64,000 nucleotides of DNA from Desulfitobacterium chlororespirans DSM 11544 (GTDB lineage Bacteria > Bacillota > Desulfitobacteriia > Desulfitobacteriales > Desulfitobacteriaceae), in contig NZ_FRDN01000005.1 of the NCBI RefSeq assembly GCF_900143285.1, forward strand, positions 33,362 to 97,361, given 5' to 3'. Positions 19,338 to 28,609 of the stretch are shown here, in pieces (position 1 is the stretch's first letter; each line of letters opens with the position of its first letter). A program made the position numbers and the translations under genes. Under the pieces are notes generated by a model. The model saw only the letters and a list, made by a program, of their open reading frames with translations. It ran no database searches and had not been told where the DNA came from.

Positions 19338-20576
19338 ATGAGTAAACAATCGACTCGTCCATGGCTTGTATTTCTATCTTTGGCCCTGTTGTTTTTTGCC
19401 GCATTAGGAATGCTGGGGAATACCAACGGTCTTTATCTGACACCGGTATCCAAAGAAATGGGCTGGAGCAGGACTGATGCCTCCTGGTATCTGACCATTT
19501 ATATGTTAACCATGGCTCTTACTCAGCCCATAGCCAGCCGACTTCTTTATAAAGTCAATTCAAAGGTATTGCTCTTTATCAGTATGACTCTTGTGTGCGC
19601 CGCTACCGGTGCCGCCTCTCAGTTCCAAACCGTCATGGCCTGGAACATCTCCGGTGTTCTCATGGGTTTGGGTTATTCCGTTATTATGTACCTGACTCTT
19701 CCCGTCATCATCAGCAACTGGTTCAGCAAAAAAACCGGTATGGTGCTGGGTATCGCCCTGGCCATCGGAACCCTGGGTTCAGCCATAGCCAACCCCGTCG
19801 CCGGCATGCTGATTACGGAGTATGGCTGGAGAACCGCCCGCCTCGCCATGTCCATCGCGGCCTGGGTCATTGCTGTCCCCGGTATTCTCTTATTTGTTAA
19901 TTTCAAACCTGCCGATATCGGTCTGAAACCTTACGGTTATGAAGAAGGCGCCACAGGGCAGGCGAAAGCTGCCGTATCTCTGAAAGGGGTATCTGCCGCC
20001 GATTCCCTGAAATCCCCTGCTTTGTATATGGTTATGTTCATAGCTTGTGCGGTGGTGCTGTATTCCTCCATGAACACCCAGATTCCCGGATATGCTAGTT
20101 CAATCGGGCTGGCAACTGCTTTTGGGGCTTATGCCATGACCATTCTGAACCTGGCTAATATGGGCGGCAAAATCTTCTGGGGCTGGTTAACGGACCGCAA
20201 AGGCTTCCTGCCCTCTATGGTTGCTGCTCTGTCCTGCGGGATTGCAGGGGTCTTCATTATTTTGGCCGGCGGCTCCAATGTCAGCATATTCTATGCCGGT
20301 TTGGTTTTCTTCGGCATTTGTTTCTCCTCGCTGACCGTTATGCTGCCCTTGATTGTCAAAGGAATCTTTGGCGAAAAAGATTATGGGAAAATCTATGCCA
20401 ATGTAACCTTGGTCCAGCAGTTAATGGCCGCCTCAGCTGCAATTATCTATGGCAGAATTTTCGATATCACCCAAAGCTTTGTCTTTGCCTGGCAGATGAA
20501 TATTGTGACTCTGGCTATTGCTATCCTGATGCTCTTCGGAGCCGTTAAGGTGGGCAAAAAGCTGATTCACACCTAA
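19338..20576 (+). CDS. MFS transporter, 12-helix, OFA/monocarboxylate-like
   Basis: The 412-residue protein has about twelve membrane segments. The N-terminus reads NGLYLTPVSKEMGWSRTDAS, a pattern of the oxalate/formate and monocarboxylate branch of the MFS, and the central loop is short. It probably carries a carboxylate. With the MFS at 13112 this gives the cluster two unrelated carriers, fitting an uptake/efflux pair for substrate and reduced product. That pairing is inference. A hairpin downstream may end this part of the transcript. Confidence 0.85.
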   Translation: MSKQSTRPWLVFLSLALLFFAALGMLGNTNGLYLTPVSKEMGWSRTDASWYLTIYMLTMALTQPIASRLLYKVNSKVLLFISMTLVCAATGAASQFQTVMAWNISGVLMGLGYSVIMYLTLPVIISNWFSKKTGMVLGIALAIGTLGSAIANPVAGMLITEYGWRTARLAMSIAAWVIAVPGILLFVNFKPADIGLKPYGYEEGATGQAKAAVSLKGVSAADSLKSPALYMVMFIACAVVLYSSMNTQIPGYASSIGLATAFGAYAMTILNLANMGGKIFWGWLTDRKGFLPSMVAALSCGIAGVFIILAGGSNVSIFYAGLVFFGICFSSLTVMLPLIVKGIFGEKDYGKIYANVTLVQQLMAASAAIIYGRIFDITQSFVFAWQMNIVTLAIAILMLFGAVKVGKKLIHT

Positions 20577-20632
20577 GCAGGCTGATGCCCATTTCTATGC
20601 ACCTAAATTGAAATAAAGACCCTAAGCATGAT

Positions 20633-20675
20633 GTAAACCTCAATCATGGTCAGTCTCGATTGAGGTTTACTTTCT
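20633..20675 (+). terminator. Perfect hairpin after the second MFS gene
   Basis: GTAAACCTCAATC (20633-20645) pairs perfectly with GATTGAGGTTTAC (20658-20670), with a 12-base loop, followed by TTTCT. The short T-tract suggests partial termination or an mRNA-stabilising or processing hairpin rather than a full stop. Confidence 0.6.
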
Positions 20676-20739
20676 AAATAGCCCCTTGAAGCCATTAAGG
20701 CACTAGAGAATAATCCCATAGGATACGGAGGGAACGCTT

Positions 20740-22797
20740 ATGTCACAATTTCCATTGTTGAGTTCTCCTGTCAAATTAGGCAGTATGCTTCTGAAAAACC
20801 GCATGATGACCACATCTATGTCTCCGGGCCATGACTATACAAATGAAGAAGGGCAGCCGACCCTAAGATTTTATAATTACCTGGAGGAACGAGCTGCCGG
20901 CGGGACGGCCTTGATTTGCCAAACCATTTGCTTTTATCCCAGACTTAAGAGTCAGCTGGATCACCTCCATCCCTTGCCCCTGGGCTATGCTGACGAGCAT
21001 CTTCCCCATCTGAGCAAGATGGCTGAGGTGGTGCATAAGCATGGGGGGCTGCTCGTTGGCCAGCCTTATGCCGTGCATGACTGGAAGCCTGCCCCGGAAG
21101 ACAAGGAAGAATACTGGGGTCCATCTACTTTATCTGTCTCCAAGCATAGTCCCCAGCCTATGACAAAGGAGCATATCCGGATTTTCAAGGAAAATATCGT
21201 CCAGTGCTGTATTACGCTGCAAAAAGCCGGCTGGGACGGGGTAGAGGTTATGGCAGGGGTAGGAGGCATTTTGAACCGCTTCATGTCCCCGGCGACCAAT
21301 GATCGGACCGATGAATACGGCGGCAGCCTGGAAAACCGCTGCAGATTGACGGTTGAAGTGATGGCAGAGATCAAAAAAGCCTGCGGGGAGGATTATCCCA
21401 TGATCGTCCGCTGGTCCCCGGTGGATTTTATCAAAGGCAGCTTAACCATGGAAGAGTCTTTACAGATTGTAAAGATTCTGGAAGAAGCGGGTGCCGTTCT
21501 GCACAACCTGGCGCCGGGCTGGCATGAAACCTCCGTACCGTTAACCATTAAAGATGTGCCGGAAGGATATTGGTCCTGGATCTCTGAGGAGATCAAAAAG
21601 GTAGCCAAGGTACCGGTGGCCACCGCCTATAGAAATACGGATCCTTTTAGTATGGAAGAAATTCTGGCGAAAGATAAGGCCGATGTGATCGCAGGCCTGA
21701 GATACAATATTGCCGACCCTGAATTTGCTAAAAAAGTTATGGAAGGCAGACCGGAAGACATTAACAAATGCATCTGCTGCTGCCGCTGTCTGGATGACGT
21801 CATCAGTCAGGGCAAGCCTCTGAATTATTGCGGAGTGAATCCCCGCCTGGGAGAAGAACTGGAAACACCTCTGGCCCAAGCGAAGCAGAGCAAGAAGGTC
21901 ATGGTCATTGGCAGTGGGCCGGGAGGATTGGCGGCAGCTGTTACTGCAGCCCGGAGAGGGCATAAGGTGACGATCTATGAACGGGGACCTCGTTTGGGAG
22001 GCTGTTTGGTCATGAGTGCCATCTTCAGCCCTATCTATGACCGCTTAAACACTTATTATAAAACCCTGCTCAGGAAACACCCGGAAGTTAAAGTCAATCT
22101 TAATACCGCCGTTACCCCTGCCCTGGTAACCCGTGAAAAACCTGATGCGGTGGTGGTGGCCATCGGGGGGCATCCAATTGACCTGAAAGTACCGGGAGCA
22201 GAAGGCGGCAATGTGGTCAAATCTCATGACTTTCTGGAATTGCTCAATGGCAACCCCCCTCAAAAACCGGGAATCATCAACAAGGTTATGTATAACTGTG
22301 GTTCTGTTTTTTTGAAATTTTTCTATACCCCGGATTTGGCCCGTACCTTTATGGGCAAATTCCCCTGGCCCCTGGGCAAGAAAATTGCCATCATCGGCGG
22401 CGGTCTGCCGGGCTGTGAGCTGGCCAAAGAAATGATGCACTATGGCCGGGAGCTTGTAATCATCGAAGAAAAAAAGAAAATCGGCCATGATGTGGGCGGC
22501 AGCGACCGTTTCCATATTGTATCAGCCTTTAAGAAATCTCCCCGGGTAACCATGGAGACCCTGACTAAAGTAAAGGCCATCACCAGAGCAGGAGTCGAAG
22601 TCGTTCATGAAGATGGCTCAGAGGCATTCCATCAAGCCAAGACAGTGGCGGTAACGTTGGGCTTCGAGAAGAATATGGAGCTGGCGGAAGCTCTTAAGGG
22701 AAGGGTCTCCGAAGTCTATGCCGTAGGGGACTGCAGCAATCCCGCCCGTATGGCTGATGCCACCAAAGCTGGCTATAAAGCGGCCTGTCAAATTTAA
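20740..22797 (+). CDS. Old yellow enzyme/2-enoate reductase-like flavoprotein (NADH:flavin oxidoreductase family)
   Basis: The 685-residue multidomain protein has an N-terminal FMN TIM barrel (SPVKLGSMLLKNRMM, DGVEVMAG, DEYGGSLENRCR), an iron-sulfur segment rich in cysteine (CICCCRCLDD, then YCGVNPRLG) and C-terminal FAD/NAD domains (VMVIGSGPGGLAAAVTAARRGH; IAIIGGGLPGCELAKE). The layout is that of 2,4-dienoyl-CoA reductase, enoate reductase FldZ and BaiCD/BaiH. It would reduce an activated C=C bond with NAD(P)H. Such an enzyme is not part of the carnitine set, and is the main pointer to a different, possibly doubly unsaturated or aromatic, substrate. Confidence 0.88.
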   Translation: MSQFPLLSSPVKLGSMLLKNRMMTTSMSPGHDYTNEEGQPTLRFYNYLEERAAGGTALICQTICFYPRLKSQLDHLHPLPLGYADEHLPHLSKMAEVVHKHGGLLVGQPYAVHDWKPAPEDKEEYWGPSTLSVSKHSPQPMTKEHIRIFKENIVQCCITLQKAGWDGVEVMAGVGGILNRFMSPATNDRTDEYGGSLENRCRLTVEVMAEIKKACGEDYPMIVRWSPVDFIKGSLTMEESLQIVKILEEAGAVLHNLAPGWHETSVPLTIKDVPEGYWSWISEEIKKVAKVPVATAYRNTDPFSMEEILAKDKADVIAGLRYNIADPEFAKKVMEGRPEDINKCICCCRCLDDVISQGKPLNYCGVNPRLGEELETPLAQAKQSKKVMVIGSGPGGLAAAVTAARRGHKVTIYERGPRLGGCLVMSAIFSPIYDRLNTYYKTLLRKHPEVKVNLNTAVTPALVTREKPDAVVVAIGGHPIDLKVPGAEGGNVVKSHDFLELLNGNPPQKPGIINKVMYNCGSVFLKFFYTPDLARTFMGKFPWPLGKKIAIIGGGLPGCELAKEMMHYGRELVIIEEKKKIGHDVGGSDRFHIVSAFKKSPRVTMETLTKVKAITRAGVEVVHEDGSEAFHQAKTVAVTLGFEKNMELAEALKGRVSEVYAVGDCSNPARMADATKAGYKAACQI

Positions 22798-22828
22798 GAG
22801 AATTCGGTGAAGCAAGGAGGAGAGGTAT

Positions 22829-23608
22829 ATGAAGTCAATTCTTAGTGATTTATTAGCGGAACAATCCCTGGTGGATACCTTAGTGTCTGACTTAAGTGAG
22901 GAACAGTGGCTGAAGCCCCTGCCCGTAGAAATGTGGAATATTAAAGATGCTATTATTCATATTGCTTTCTTTGATTATGCGGCCAACAAGCTGATGAGGG
23001 GGGAAGCAGAAGACCTGGTGAAGCTGGCCGATGCTGAGTCCGGTCAGGATCAATATGTCAGAGCGACAAACTTCCATCATCTGAGCGGAGCTGAAGTATT
23101 AAGCTGGTGGCGGGAAGAACGCACACGGATGGCGGCCTCTTTTTATGATAAAAATCCCAAAGACAGAATTCCTTGGGCCCCTGGGCTGCCGATGTCGGCG
23201 AAATCCCTGGCATCGGCCCGCTTAATGGAGCTGTGGGCTCACTCTGTGGATATCTATGACGCTTTGGGGCTGGAGCCGGTGGTCCGGGAGCGGATTACCA
23301 GTACCCTGTTCTTATCCTGGCAGGCCAGACCCAATGCCTATCGGATCAATGGCCTGGAAATGCCCGAAACTCCTCTTTATCTGGAGCTTACTCTTCCCTC
23401 AGGGGAGATCTGGGCTAAAGGAGAGCCAGGCGCAGGAAACAGGATTAAGGGCAGTGCCAAGGACTGGGCGCTCGTGGCTATTCGCCGCCGGAACTGGATG
23501 GACACGGATCTGGAAGTGGCGGGGGAAGAAGCCCGGCGCTATGCTTCCCTTGTTCAGACCTATGCGGGATGGGCGGACCCGGCCCCGGCGGCTAAACGGC
23601 AAAGGTAA
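22829..23608 (+). CDS. DinB/maleylpyruvate-isomerase-like protein (TIGR03084-type)
   Basis: The 259-residue protein begins with a helical region LAEQSLVDTLVSDLSEEQW and contains WNIKDAIIHIAFFDYAA and LWAHSVDIYDALG; the two His-bearing stretches fit the three-histidine metal site of the DinB/MDMPI superfamily. Relatives in this branch are of unknown function but are often found beside CoA-ester catabolic genes. It sits tightly in the operon between the enoate-reductase-like gene and the acyl-CoA ligase with a good AAGGAGGAG signal. It may be a metal-dependent isomerase or thiol transferase; that is not shown by the sequence. Confidence 0.7.
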   Translation: MKSILSDLLAEQSLVDTLVSDLSEEQWLKPLPVEMWNIKDAIIHIAFFDYAANKLMRGEAEDLVKLADAESGQDQYVRATNFHHLSGAEVLSWWREERTRMAASFYDKNPKDRIPWAPGLPMSAKSLASARLMELWAHSVDIYDALGLEPVVRERITSTLFLSWQARPNAYRINGLEMPETPLYLELTLPSGEIWAKGEPGAGNRIKGSAKDWALVAIRRRNWMDTDLEVAGEEARRYASLVQTYAGWADPAPAAKRQR

Positions 23609-23666
23609 GATCCTGCATTGGAGATGAAGTAGTAAACACTACCTTGTCGGAAGGGAGAATCAATGT

Positions 23667-25253
23667 ATGAATCCGATGACCGTAGGGGACTTTCTGACCC
23701 TGAATTCAGCCAGATACCCTGACAAAATTGCCCTTGTCTGCAAGGATAAGCGCTTAACGTATCAGGAACTCAATGGCAGGGTAAACGCCTTGGCTCATGC
23801 ATTCCTGGATCTCGGCATTGGCAAGGGGGATAAGATCGGCTATCTTTTTCCCAACTCCATGGAAATTGTCGAGTTATTCTTTGCCATTGCTAAGATCGGT
23901 GCCATTGCCGTGCCCCTCAATCATCGGCTGGTGGCCAGAGAAATTAAATGTCTGCTGGATTTAGTGGAATGTGATGTTTTCGTCTACAGCCGGTTGTATG
24001 ATGGGCCGGTAAGTGAGGTAAAGGGCAGCTTCAGGACGGTAAAGCATATTATCCGCCTGGGAGAACCCGCTCCTGGTGAATATTCTTTCGAAAAACTGCT
24101 GGAGCATAAAGATACCAGTGAACCGGATATTGCCGTTGACAGTGGGGATTTATTCAGAATTCAGTTCACGGGGGGGACCACGGGGCGTTCCAAAGGAGTG
24201 ATGCGCACCCACGAGGCTGACCTCTTCCAGACAATTGGGGTTATGACTTCCAATAAAATGGGAGCCAGCCCGGATGAGGTGGTGCTGACCCAGTCCCCTC
24301 TGCATCATCAGGGCGGGATAACCTGGATGCTTTGCGTTATGGTTACCGGCGCGCAATTTGTTATTTGCGACGGATTTGATCCGGTAGAAATTCTGAGGCA
24401 GATTGAGCAGGAACGGGTAACCTATATGCTGTTGCTGCCGCCGAGCACCTATCTACGCTTAATCGATGCGCCGGTTTTTAGAGATTATGATGTAAGCTCA
24501 GTCAAGGTCGTTCACACTTCCGCAGGAGGCACCTCTCCGGCCATTATCCAGAAGATGGCTGAGGCTTTTCCCAACTGTGAAGTGTATTACGGCTGGGGGC
24601 AAACCGAGACAGGAGCGGGGACCGTTCACCGGATCACCAGGGAAATGGCCTTGCATCACCCGGAGAAAACCCAAAGCATAGGCAGGCCGATGCCCTTTTT
24701 CCAACTGAGAATTGTGGATGAGGCAGGAAAGGATGTTCCTCTGGGTGAGGTGGGGGAAGGGATTGCCAAAGGACCGGCTATTTTCTCAGGCTACTATAAG
24801 CAACCGGAATTAACGGACGGGACCGTCACTGATGGCTGGACACGTACCGGGGATATGATGAGGCAGGACGAGGAGGGTCTCTACTATATGGTGGATCGGA
24901 AAAAGGACATGATAAAAACCGGGGGGGAGAATGTTTTCGCCCAGGAAGTGGAAGCGGTCATCCGCAAACACCCTGCGGTTTTGGATTGCTCGGTGATTGG
25001 GGTGCCTGACCAAACCTTTGGGGAGGCCGTCATGGCTGTCGTCAAACTCAGGTCGGGATACACCGCAACGGCGGCAGACATTCAGGAACACTGTAAAAGG
25101 GATTTATCCAGCTATAAAAAGCCGCGCTATGTGGAGTTTCTCGATGAGTTTCCCGTGGATAGTGCCGGCAAGATTCAGAAATTCAGGCTTAGAAAAAAAT
25201 ATCGGGAAATCTACAGCCATCTTATTGAAACCCATGGAAAACAGTTATCCTGA
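23667..25253 (+). CDS. Acyl-CoA synthetase (AMP-forming, CaiC-like)
   Basis: The 528 residues hold the ANL-superfamily motifs in order: FTGGTTGRSKGVMRTH (P-loop-like, about residue 167), YGWGQTETGAG (A5, about 310), GWTRTGDM (A7) and DRKKDMIKTGGENV (A8), with the catalytic lysine in DSAGKIQKF near the C-terminus. It forms an acyl-CoA thioester at the cost of ATP, likely for priming, after which the two CoA-transferases recycle CoA. Length and neighbourhood match CaiC, the betaine:CoA ligase. Confidence 0.93.
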   Translation: MNPMTVGDFLTLNSARYPDKIALVCKDKRLTYQELNGRVNALAHAFLDLGIGKGDKIGYLFPNSMEIVELFFAIAKIGAIAVPLNHRLVAREIKCLLDLVECDVFVYSRLYDGPVSEVKGSFRTVKHIIRLGEPAPGEYSFEKLLEHKDTSEPDIAVDSGDLFRIQFTGGTTGRSKGVMRTHEADLFQTIGVMTSNKMGASPDEVVLTQSPLHHQGGITWMLCVMVTGAQFVICDGFDPVEILRQIEQERVTYMLLLPPSTYLRLIDAPVFRDYDVSSVKVVHTSAGGTSPAIIQKMAEAFPNCEVYYGWGQTETGAGTVHRITREMALHHPEKTQSIGRPMPFFQLRIVDEAGKDVPLGEVGEGIAKGPAIFSGYYKQPELTDGTVTDGWTRTGDMMRQDEEGLYYMVDRKKDMIKTGGENVFAQEVEAVIRKHPAVLDCSVIGVPDQTFGEAVMAVVKLRSGYTATAADIQEHCKRDLSSYKKPRYVEFLDEFPVDSAGKIQKFRLRKKYREIYSHLIETHGKQLS

Positions 25254-25333
25254 TCTGCCGCCGGTTTCCGGAACCAATCCCCAGCCGGGAGGGATTGCTG
25301 ATCAGAGAGCAATAATAAAGTGAGGTTATGATC

Positions 25334-26566
25334 ATGGTAAGAAGAGCAGAAATTCCTCAGTTTGGTCTGTTATCCGGAGTGAAAGTCGTGCACAATACCG
25401 TTTCGATTGCCGGCCCTTTTGCGGCGGAGCTCTATGCCGAATATGGGGCGGATGTCATTTGGATCGAAAATGCCAAGGTTCCCTGTATGAGCCGTGTAGC
25501 CACCGGCAACGCCTGGCAGCAGGATCGCCGCAATCAGCGGAATCTTTCTATTGATATATCCCTCCCCGAGGGAAAAGAGATATTTCTGAAGCTGATGGAA
25601 GAGACGGATGTTTTTATTTCAGCAGCCAGGGGCGGACAGTACGAAAAAATGGGCCTGGGAGACGAAGTGCTCTGGGAGCGAAATCCCCGCCTGGTGATTG
25701 TAAAGATTTCCGGTTTCGGGCAAACCGGGCGGCCGGACTATATGAACCGGCCCAGTTATGATCCCATCGCTCAGGCCTTTGGCGGCTATATGGCTATGAA
25801 TGGATTTCCAGGGATGCCTTCCATGCCCACTAATCCTTTGACTGCCGATTATATGAGCGCTTTGTTCGCCTTCGGAACTTCCGTAGCGGCAGTCATGAAA
25901 AGCAGGGAAACAGGACGGGGGGAAAGCATTGATTTAGCTCAATATGAAGTCCTGATGCGCACTCAGTCCCGCTATCCCATGGATTTTCTGGAACAGGGGA
26001 TTCCTTTTGTCAAAGAGGGCAGCCATAGTGCTTATTTTGCCGGCTATGGAGCCTATAGTTGTCAGGATGAAAAAGAAGTCTATATGCTTTATTTGGGTGC
26101 GGGAGTGCTGAAAAGAGGTCTGCCTTTTATGGGCGTTGAGTTTGGTACGGAAAAAATTCCGTCCAGCACCAATCTGCTCTACCTTTCTTCCCCTGAGGGA
26201 CAACTTTTAGAGGAAAAGATTAAAGCTTTCTGTCAGTCCCATACAGCAGAAGAGGTCGAGAAAGCCTTTTTAGCCCATGGCGTGCCTTGTTCCAGAATTA
26301 TGGATTACAATGATTGTCTTAAGGACCCCCAGTATGTGGCCCGGGAAGTGTTTACCGAATGGAAGAAAGTCAATGGGGAGTCTGTAAAAGGAGTCAATAT
26401 TTTTCCTAAATTTAAAAACCACCCGGCACAGATCTGGAGGGGAGCCCCCAATATCGGCATGGATAACGAAGACATTCTGGGAGAACTGGGATTAACTGAA
26501 GAACAGATTAAGGAGTTATACAGGAAAAAGATCTTAGCCCAAAGGGATTATTTAAATAATATCTAG
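25334..26566 (+). CDS. Class III CoA-transferase, CaiB-like (copy 2)
   Basis: About 410 residues, clearly related to the product of the gene at 14975 and to CaiB: IPQFGLLSGVKVV, IAGPFAAELYAEYGADVIWIEN, and the C-terminal VKGVNIFPKFKNHPAQIW. Asp172 in LTADYMSAL is the expected catalytic aspartate. The second of two close ATG codons fits the GAGG signal better. Two diverged CaiB-like enzymes in one operon suggest two acyl donors or acceptors, or a heteromeric enzyme. Confidence 0.9.
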   Translation: MVRRAEIPQFGLLSGVKVVHNTVSIAGPFAAELYAEYGADVIWIENAKVPCMSRVATGNAWQQDRRNQRNLSIDISLPEGKEIFLKLMEETDVFISAARGGQYEKMGLGDEVLWERNPRLVIVKISGFGQTGRPDYMNRPSYDPIAQAFGGYMAMNGFPGMPSMPTNPLTADYMSALFAFGTSVAAVMKSRETGRGESIDLAQYEVLMRTQSRYPMDFLEQGIPFVKEGSHSAYFAGYGAYSCQDEKEVYMLYLGAGVLKRGLPFMGVEFGTEKIPSSTNLLYLSSPEGQLLEEKIKAFCQSHTAEEVEKAFLAHGVPCSRIMDYNDCLKDPQYVAREVFTEWKKVNGESVKGVNIFPKFKNHPAQIWRGAPNIGMDNEDILGELGLTEEQIKELYRKKILAQRDYLNNI

Positions 26567-26676
26567 GAGATTATAGATGCCAGACTTTCATGTCGCTTGG
26601 CGGCATCACTGATGGATTGAAAAGTATCTGCGGAGAGATACCGGTGACGAAAGTCAGATGCAAAGGGGTGTAAGCA

Positions 26677-27969
26677 ATGTCGGAGGATAAATTCGATGCA
26701 ATAGTCGTCGGTGGCGGGATCGCCGGAACAGTAGCCGCTTATTTGCTGGCTAAGGAAGGTTTGGAAGTCATCCTTGTGGAACGGGGCAATTATGCAGGGA
26801 GCAAGAATATGACAGGAGGGCGGATCTATAGCCATAGCCTGGAGAAGATCATGCCGGATTTTGCCCGGGAAGCTCCTGTCGAACGCCGAATTACCAGAGA
26901 AAAGATCAGTTTAATGACCGATGAAAGCAATGTCACTTTGGATTTTTATTCTTCTAAGCTGGGTGTGCAGGGCAGTGACTCTTATGCTGTTTTGAGAGGG
27001 GTCTTCGATCAGTGGCTGGCTGAAAAGGCTGAAGAAGCCGGTGTGCAGATTATACCAGGGATCCGGGTCGATGATTTAATGATTCGGGAAGGAAAAGTCT
27101 GCGGTGTGGTGGCAGGAGAGGACGAGCTGGAAGCCGATATCACAATTCTCGCCGATGGTGTCAATTCGCTCCTGGCTCAGAAATTGGGATTTCGGGGAGA
27201 ATTGGCAGCCCACCATGTGGCCGTGGGAGCGAAAGAAATCATCGAATTGCCACCCCAGGTTATTGAAGACCGTTTTAACTGCAATGGCGATGAAGGAACG
27301 GCTTGGCTATTTGCCGGGTATCCCTCTGACGGGCGTGTGGGGGGCGGATTCCTGTATACCAATAAATCGAGCATTTCCCTGGGAGTAGTCACGACCTTGA
27401 GTGATGTGATCAAAGGGAACAAAACCGTACCGCAGATGTTGGAAGATTTTAAACAACACCCGGCTGTCCAGCCACTTATTAAGGATGGCAAGACGATTGA
27501 GTACTCCGGTCATCTCGTGCCTGAAGCCGGATTAGCCATGGTCCCCAGGATTGTGGGCAATGGAGTCTTGGTCGTCGGCGATGCCGCCGGATTCTGCATC
27601 AATTTAGGCTATATGGTACGGGGGATGGACTTTGCAGTGGCATCGGCCGAGTGCGCGGCTAAAGCTGTACTCAAGGCCAAAGAAGCGGGGGATTTCAGCG
27701 AGGGATACCTTCAGTGCTACCAGGAGTTATTGGATCAGAGCTTCGTTATGCAGGATTTAAAACGATATAAAGATTTCCCCCGCTTCCTGGAGGAAACCCC
27801 GAGAATTTTCAATGAATATCCTAAAATGGCTGCTGATCTGCTGGCAGACATGTTTGTGGTCAAGGGAGAACCGGCCCGGCCCCTAAGAAAAACCCTCATG
27901 CAGCATGTAAGCAAGATAGGGGTGCTGAACATTGCCAAAGACGGCTGGAAGGGGGTGCGTTCACTATGA
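26677..27969 (+). CDS. fixC: FixC: FAD-dependent ETF-quinone-oxidoreductase-like protein
   Basis: The 430 residues begin with a Rossmann FAD motif (DAIVVGGGIAGTVAAYLLAKEG) and contain VVGDAAGFCINLGYMVRGMDFA, which binds FAD in the FixC/ETF-QO family. With FixX it forms the part of the FixABCX complex that links ETF to a membrane quinone or to ferredoxin. It overlaps fixX by 4 bases, so the two are translationally coupled. Confidence 0.95.
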   Translation: MSEDKFDAIVVGGGIAGTVAAYLLAKEGLEVILVERGNYAGSKNMTGGRIYSHSLEKIMPDFAREAPVERRITREKISLMTDESNVTLDFYSSKLGVQGSDSYAVLRGVFDQWLAEKAEEAGVQIIPGIRVDDLMIREGKVCGVVAGEDELEADITILADGVNSLLAQKLGFRGELAAHHVAVGAKEIIELPPQVIEDRFNCNGDEGTAWLFAGYPSDGRVGGGFLYTNKSSISLGVVTTLSDVIKGNKTVPQMLEDFKQHPAVQPLIKDGKTIEYSGHLVPEAGLAMVPRIVGNGVLVVGDAAGFCINLGYMVRGMDFAVASAECAAKAVLKAKEAGDFSEGYLQCYQELLDQSFVMQDLKRYKDFPRFLEETPRIFNEYPKMAADLLADMFVVKGEPARPLRKTLMQHVSKIGVLNIAKDGWKGVRSL

Positions 27970-28253
27970 GTCAGGTCAATGTCGATCAAAAGCTTGGGGT
28001 CAATAAGTTCCATGTGGATGAAGAAAACGCCCATATTGTCATGAAAGAAGGGAATATGGATCGGGCGGAATATCAAAAATTAGTCCTGGCCTGTCCGGCA
28101 GGATTATATAAAATTAATGACAGCGGCGAGATTCAGTTTGACTATGCCGGGTGTCTGGAATGCGGCACCTGCCGGGTGCTTTGCGGCAAAACTCTTTTGG
28201 ATAAATGGGAATTTCCTCTGGGGACCTTAGGTGTGGAGTTTAGATACGGGTGA
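27966..28253 (+). CDS. fixX: FixX ferredoxin-like protein
   Basis: The 95 residues have exact FixX length. ACPAGLY and CLECGTCRVLC provide the cysteines for one [4Fe-4S] cluster. It starts within the stop region of fixC (ATGA overlap) and is the last gene of the acyl-CoA operon, directly followed by a terminator. Confidence 0.95.
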   Translation: MSQVNVDQKLGVNKFHVDEENAHIVMKEGNMDRAEYQKLVLACPAGLYKINDSGEIQFDYAGCLECGTCRVLCGKTLLDKWEFPLGTLGVEFRYG

Positions 28254-28282
28254 ATTCTATTGGATGAAGAAAGCAATAAATT

Positions 28283-28324
28283 AAAGAGGCTTAAACGCAC
28301 AATGTGTTTTCAAGCCTCTTTTTT
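28283..28324 (+). terminator. Terminator ending the acyl-CoA operon
   Basis: AAAGAGGCTT (28283-28292) pairs with AAGCCTCTTT (28312-28321), followed by a T-run. Confidence 0.88.
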
Positions 28325-28341
28325 GCTTCAGCTTCTTACGT

Positions 28342-28494
28342 CTAAACACGCTGGTAGAAAGCCGGCGTAATCAGATCGGCTATTCGTAAGGCTTCCAGCA
28401 CCTTAATACGCCCACTGCGCCATTGCTTACATTTAGTAAAGGCAGTGTCTATCTGCTGCTTCGATCTTGCATATAAACTTGTCTCGGCGAGCAT
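28342..28494 (-). pseudogene. Possible gene remnant, unknown
   Basis: A minus-strand frame stays open from 28581 to the TAG at 28342. From the only internal ATG it encodes about 50 residues (MLAETSLYARSKQQIDTAF at the start, LITPAFYQRV at the end) with a normal amino-acid mix. No ribosome-binding site is visible, and the open frame starts abruptly after a stop. It could be the surviving C-terminus of a decayed gene or chance. The rest of 28325-28609 holds only the leader of the catalase gene. Confidence 0.25.
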
Positions 28495-28609
28495 AATGAC
28501 TACTGAAACAGGGACCTGTTCCAGAACTGAACGTTGAGAATTGCATAGACCGAGGAAAGCCGGAATTTTAATTCCGAGAGCCTACATAATTAAAATGAGG
28601 TGAGTCAGA

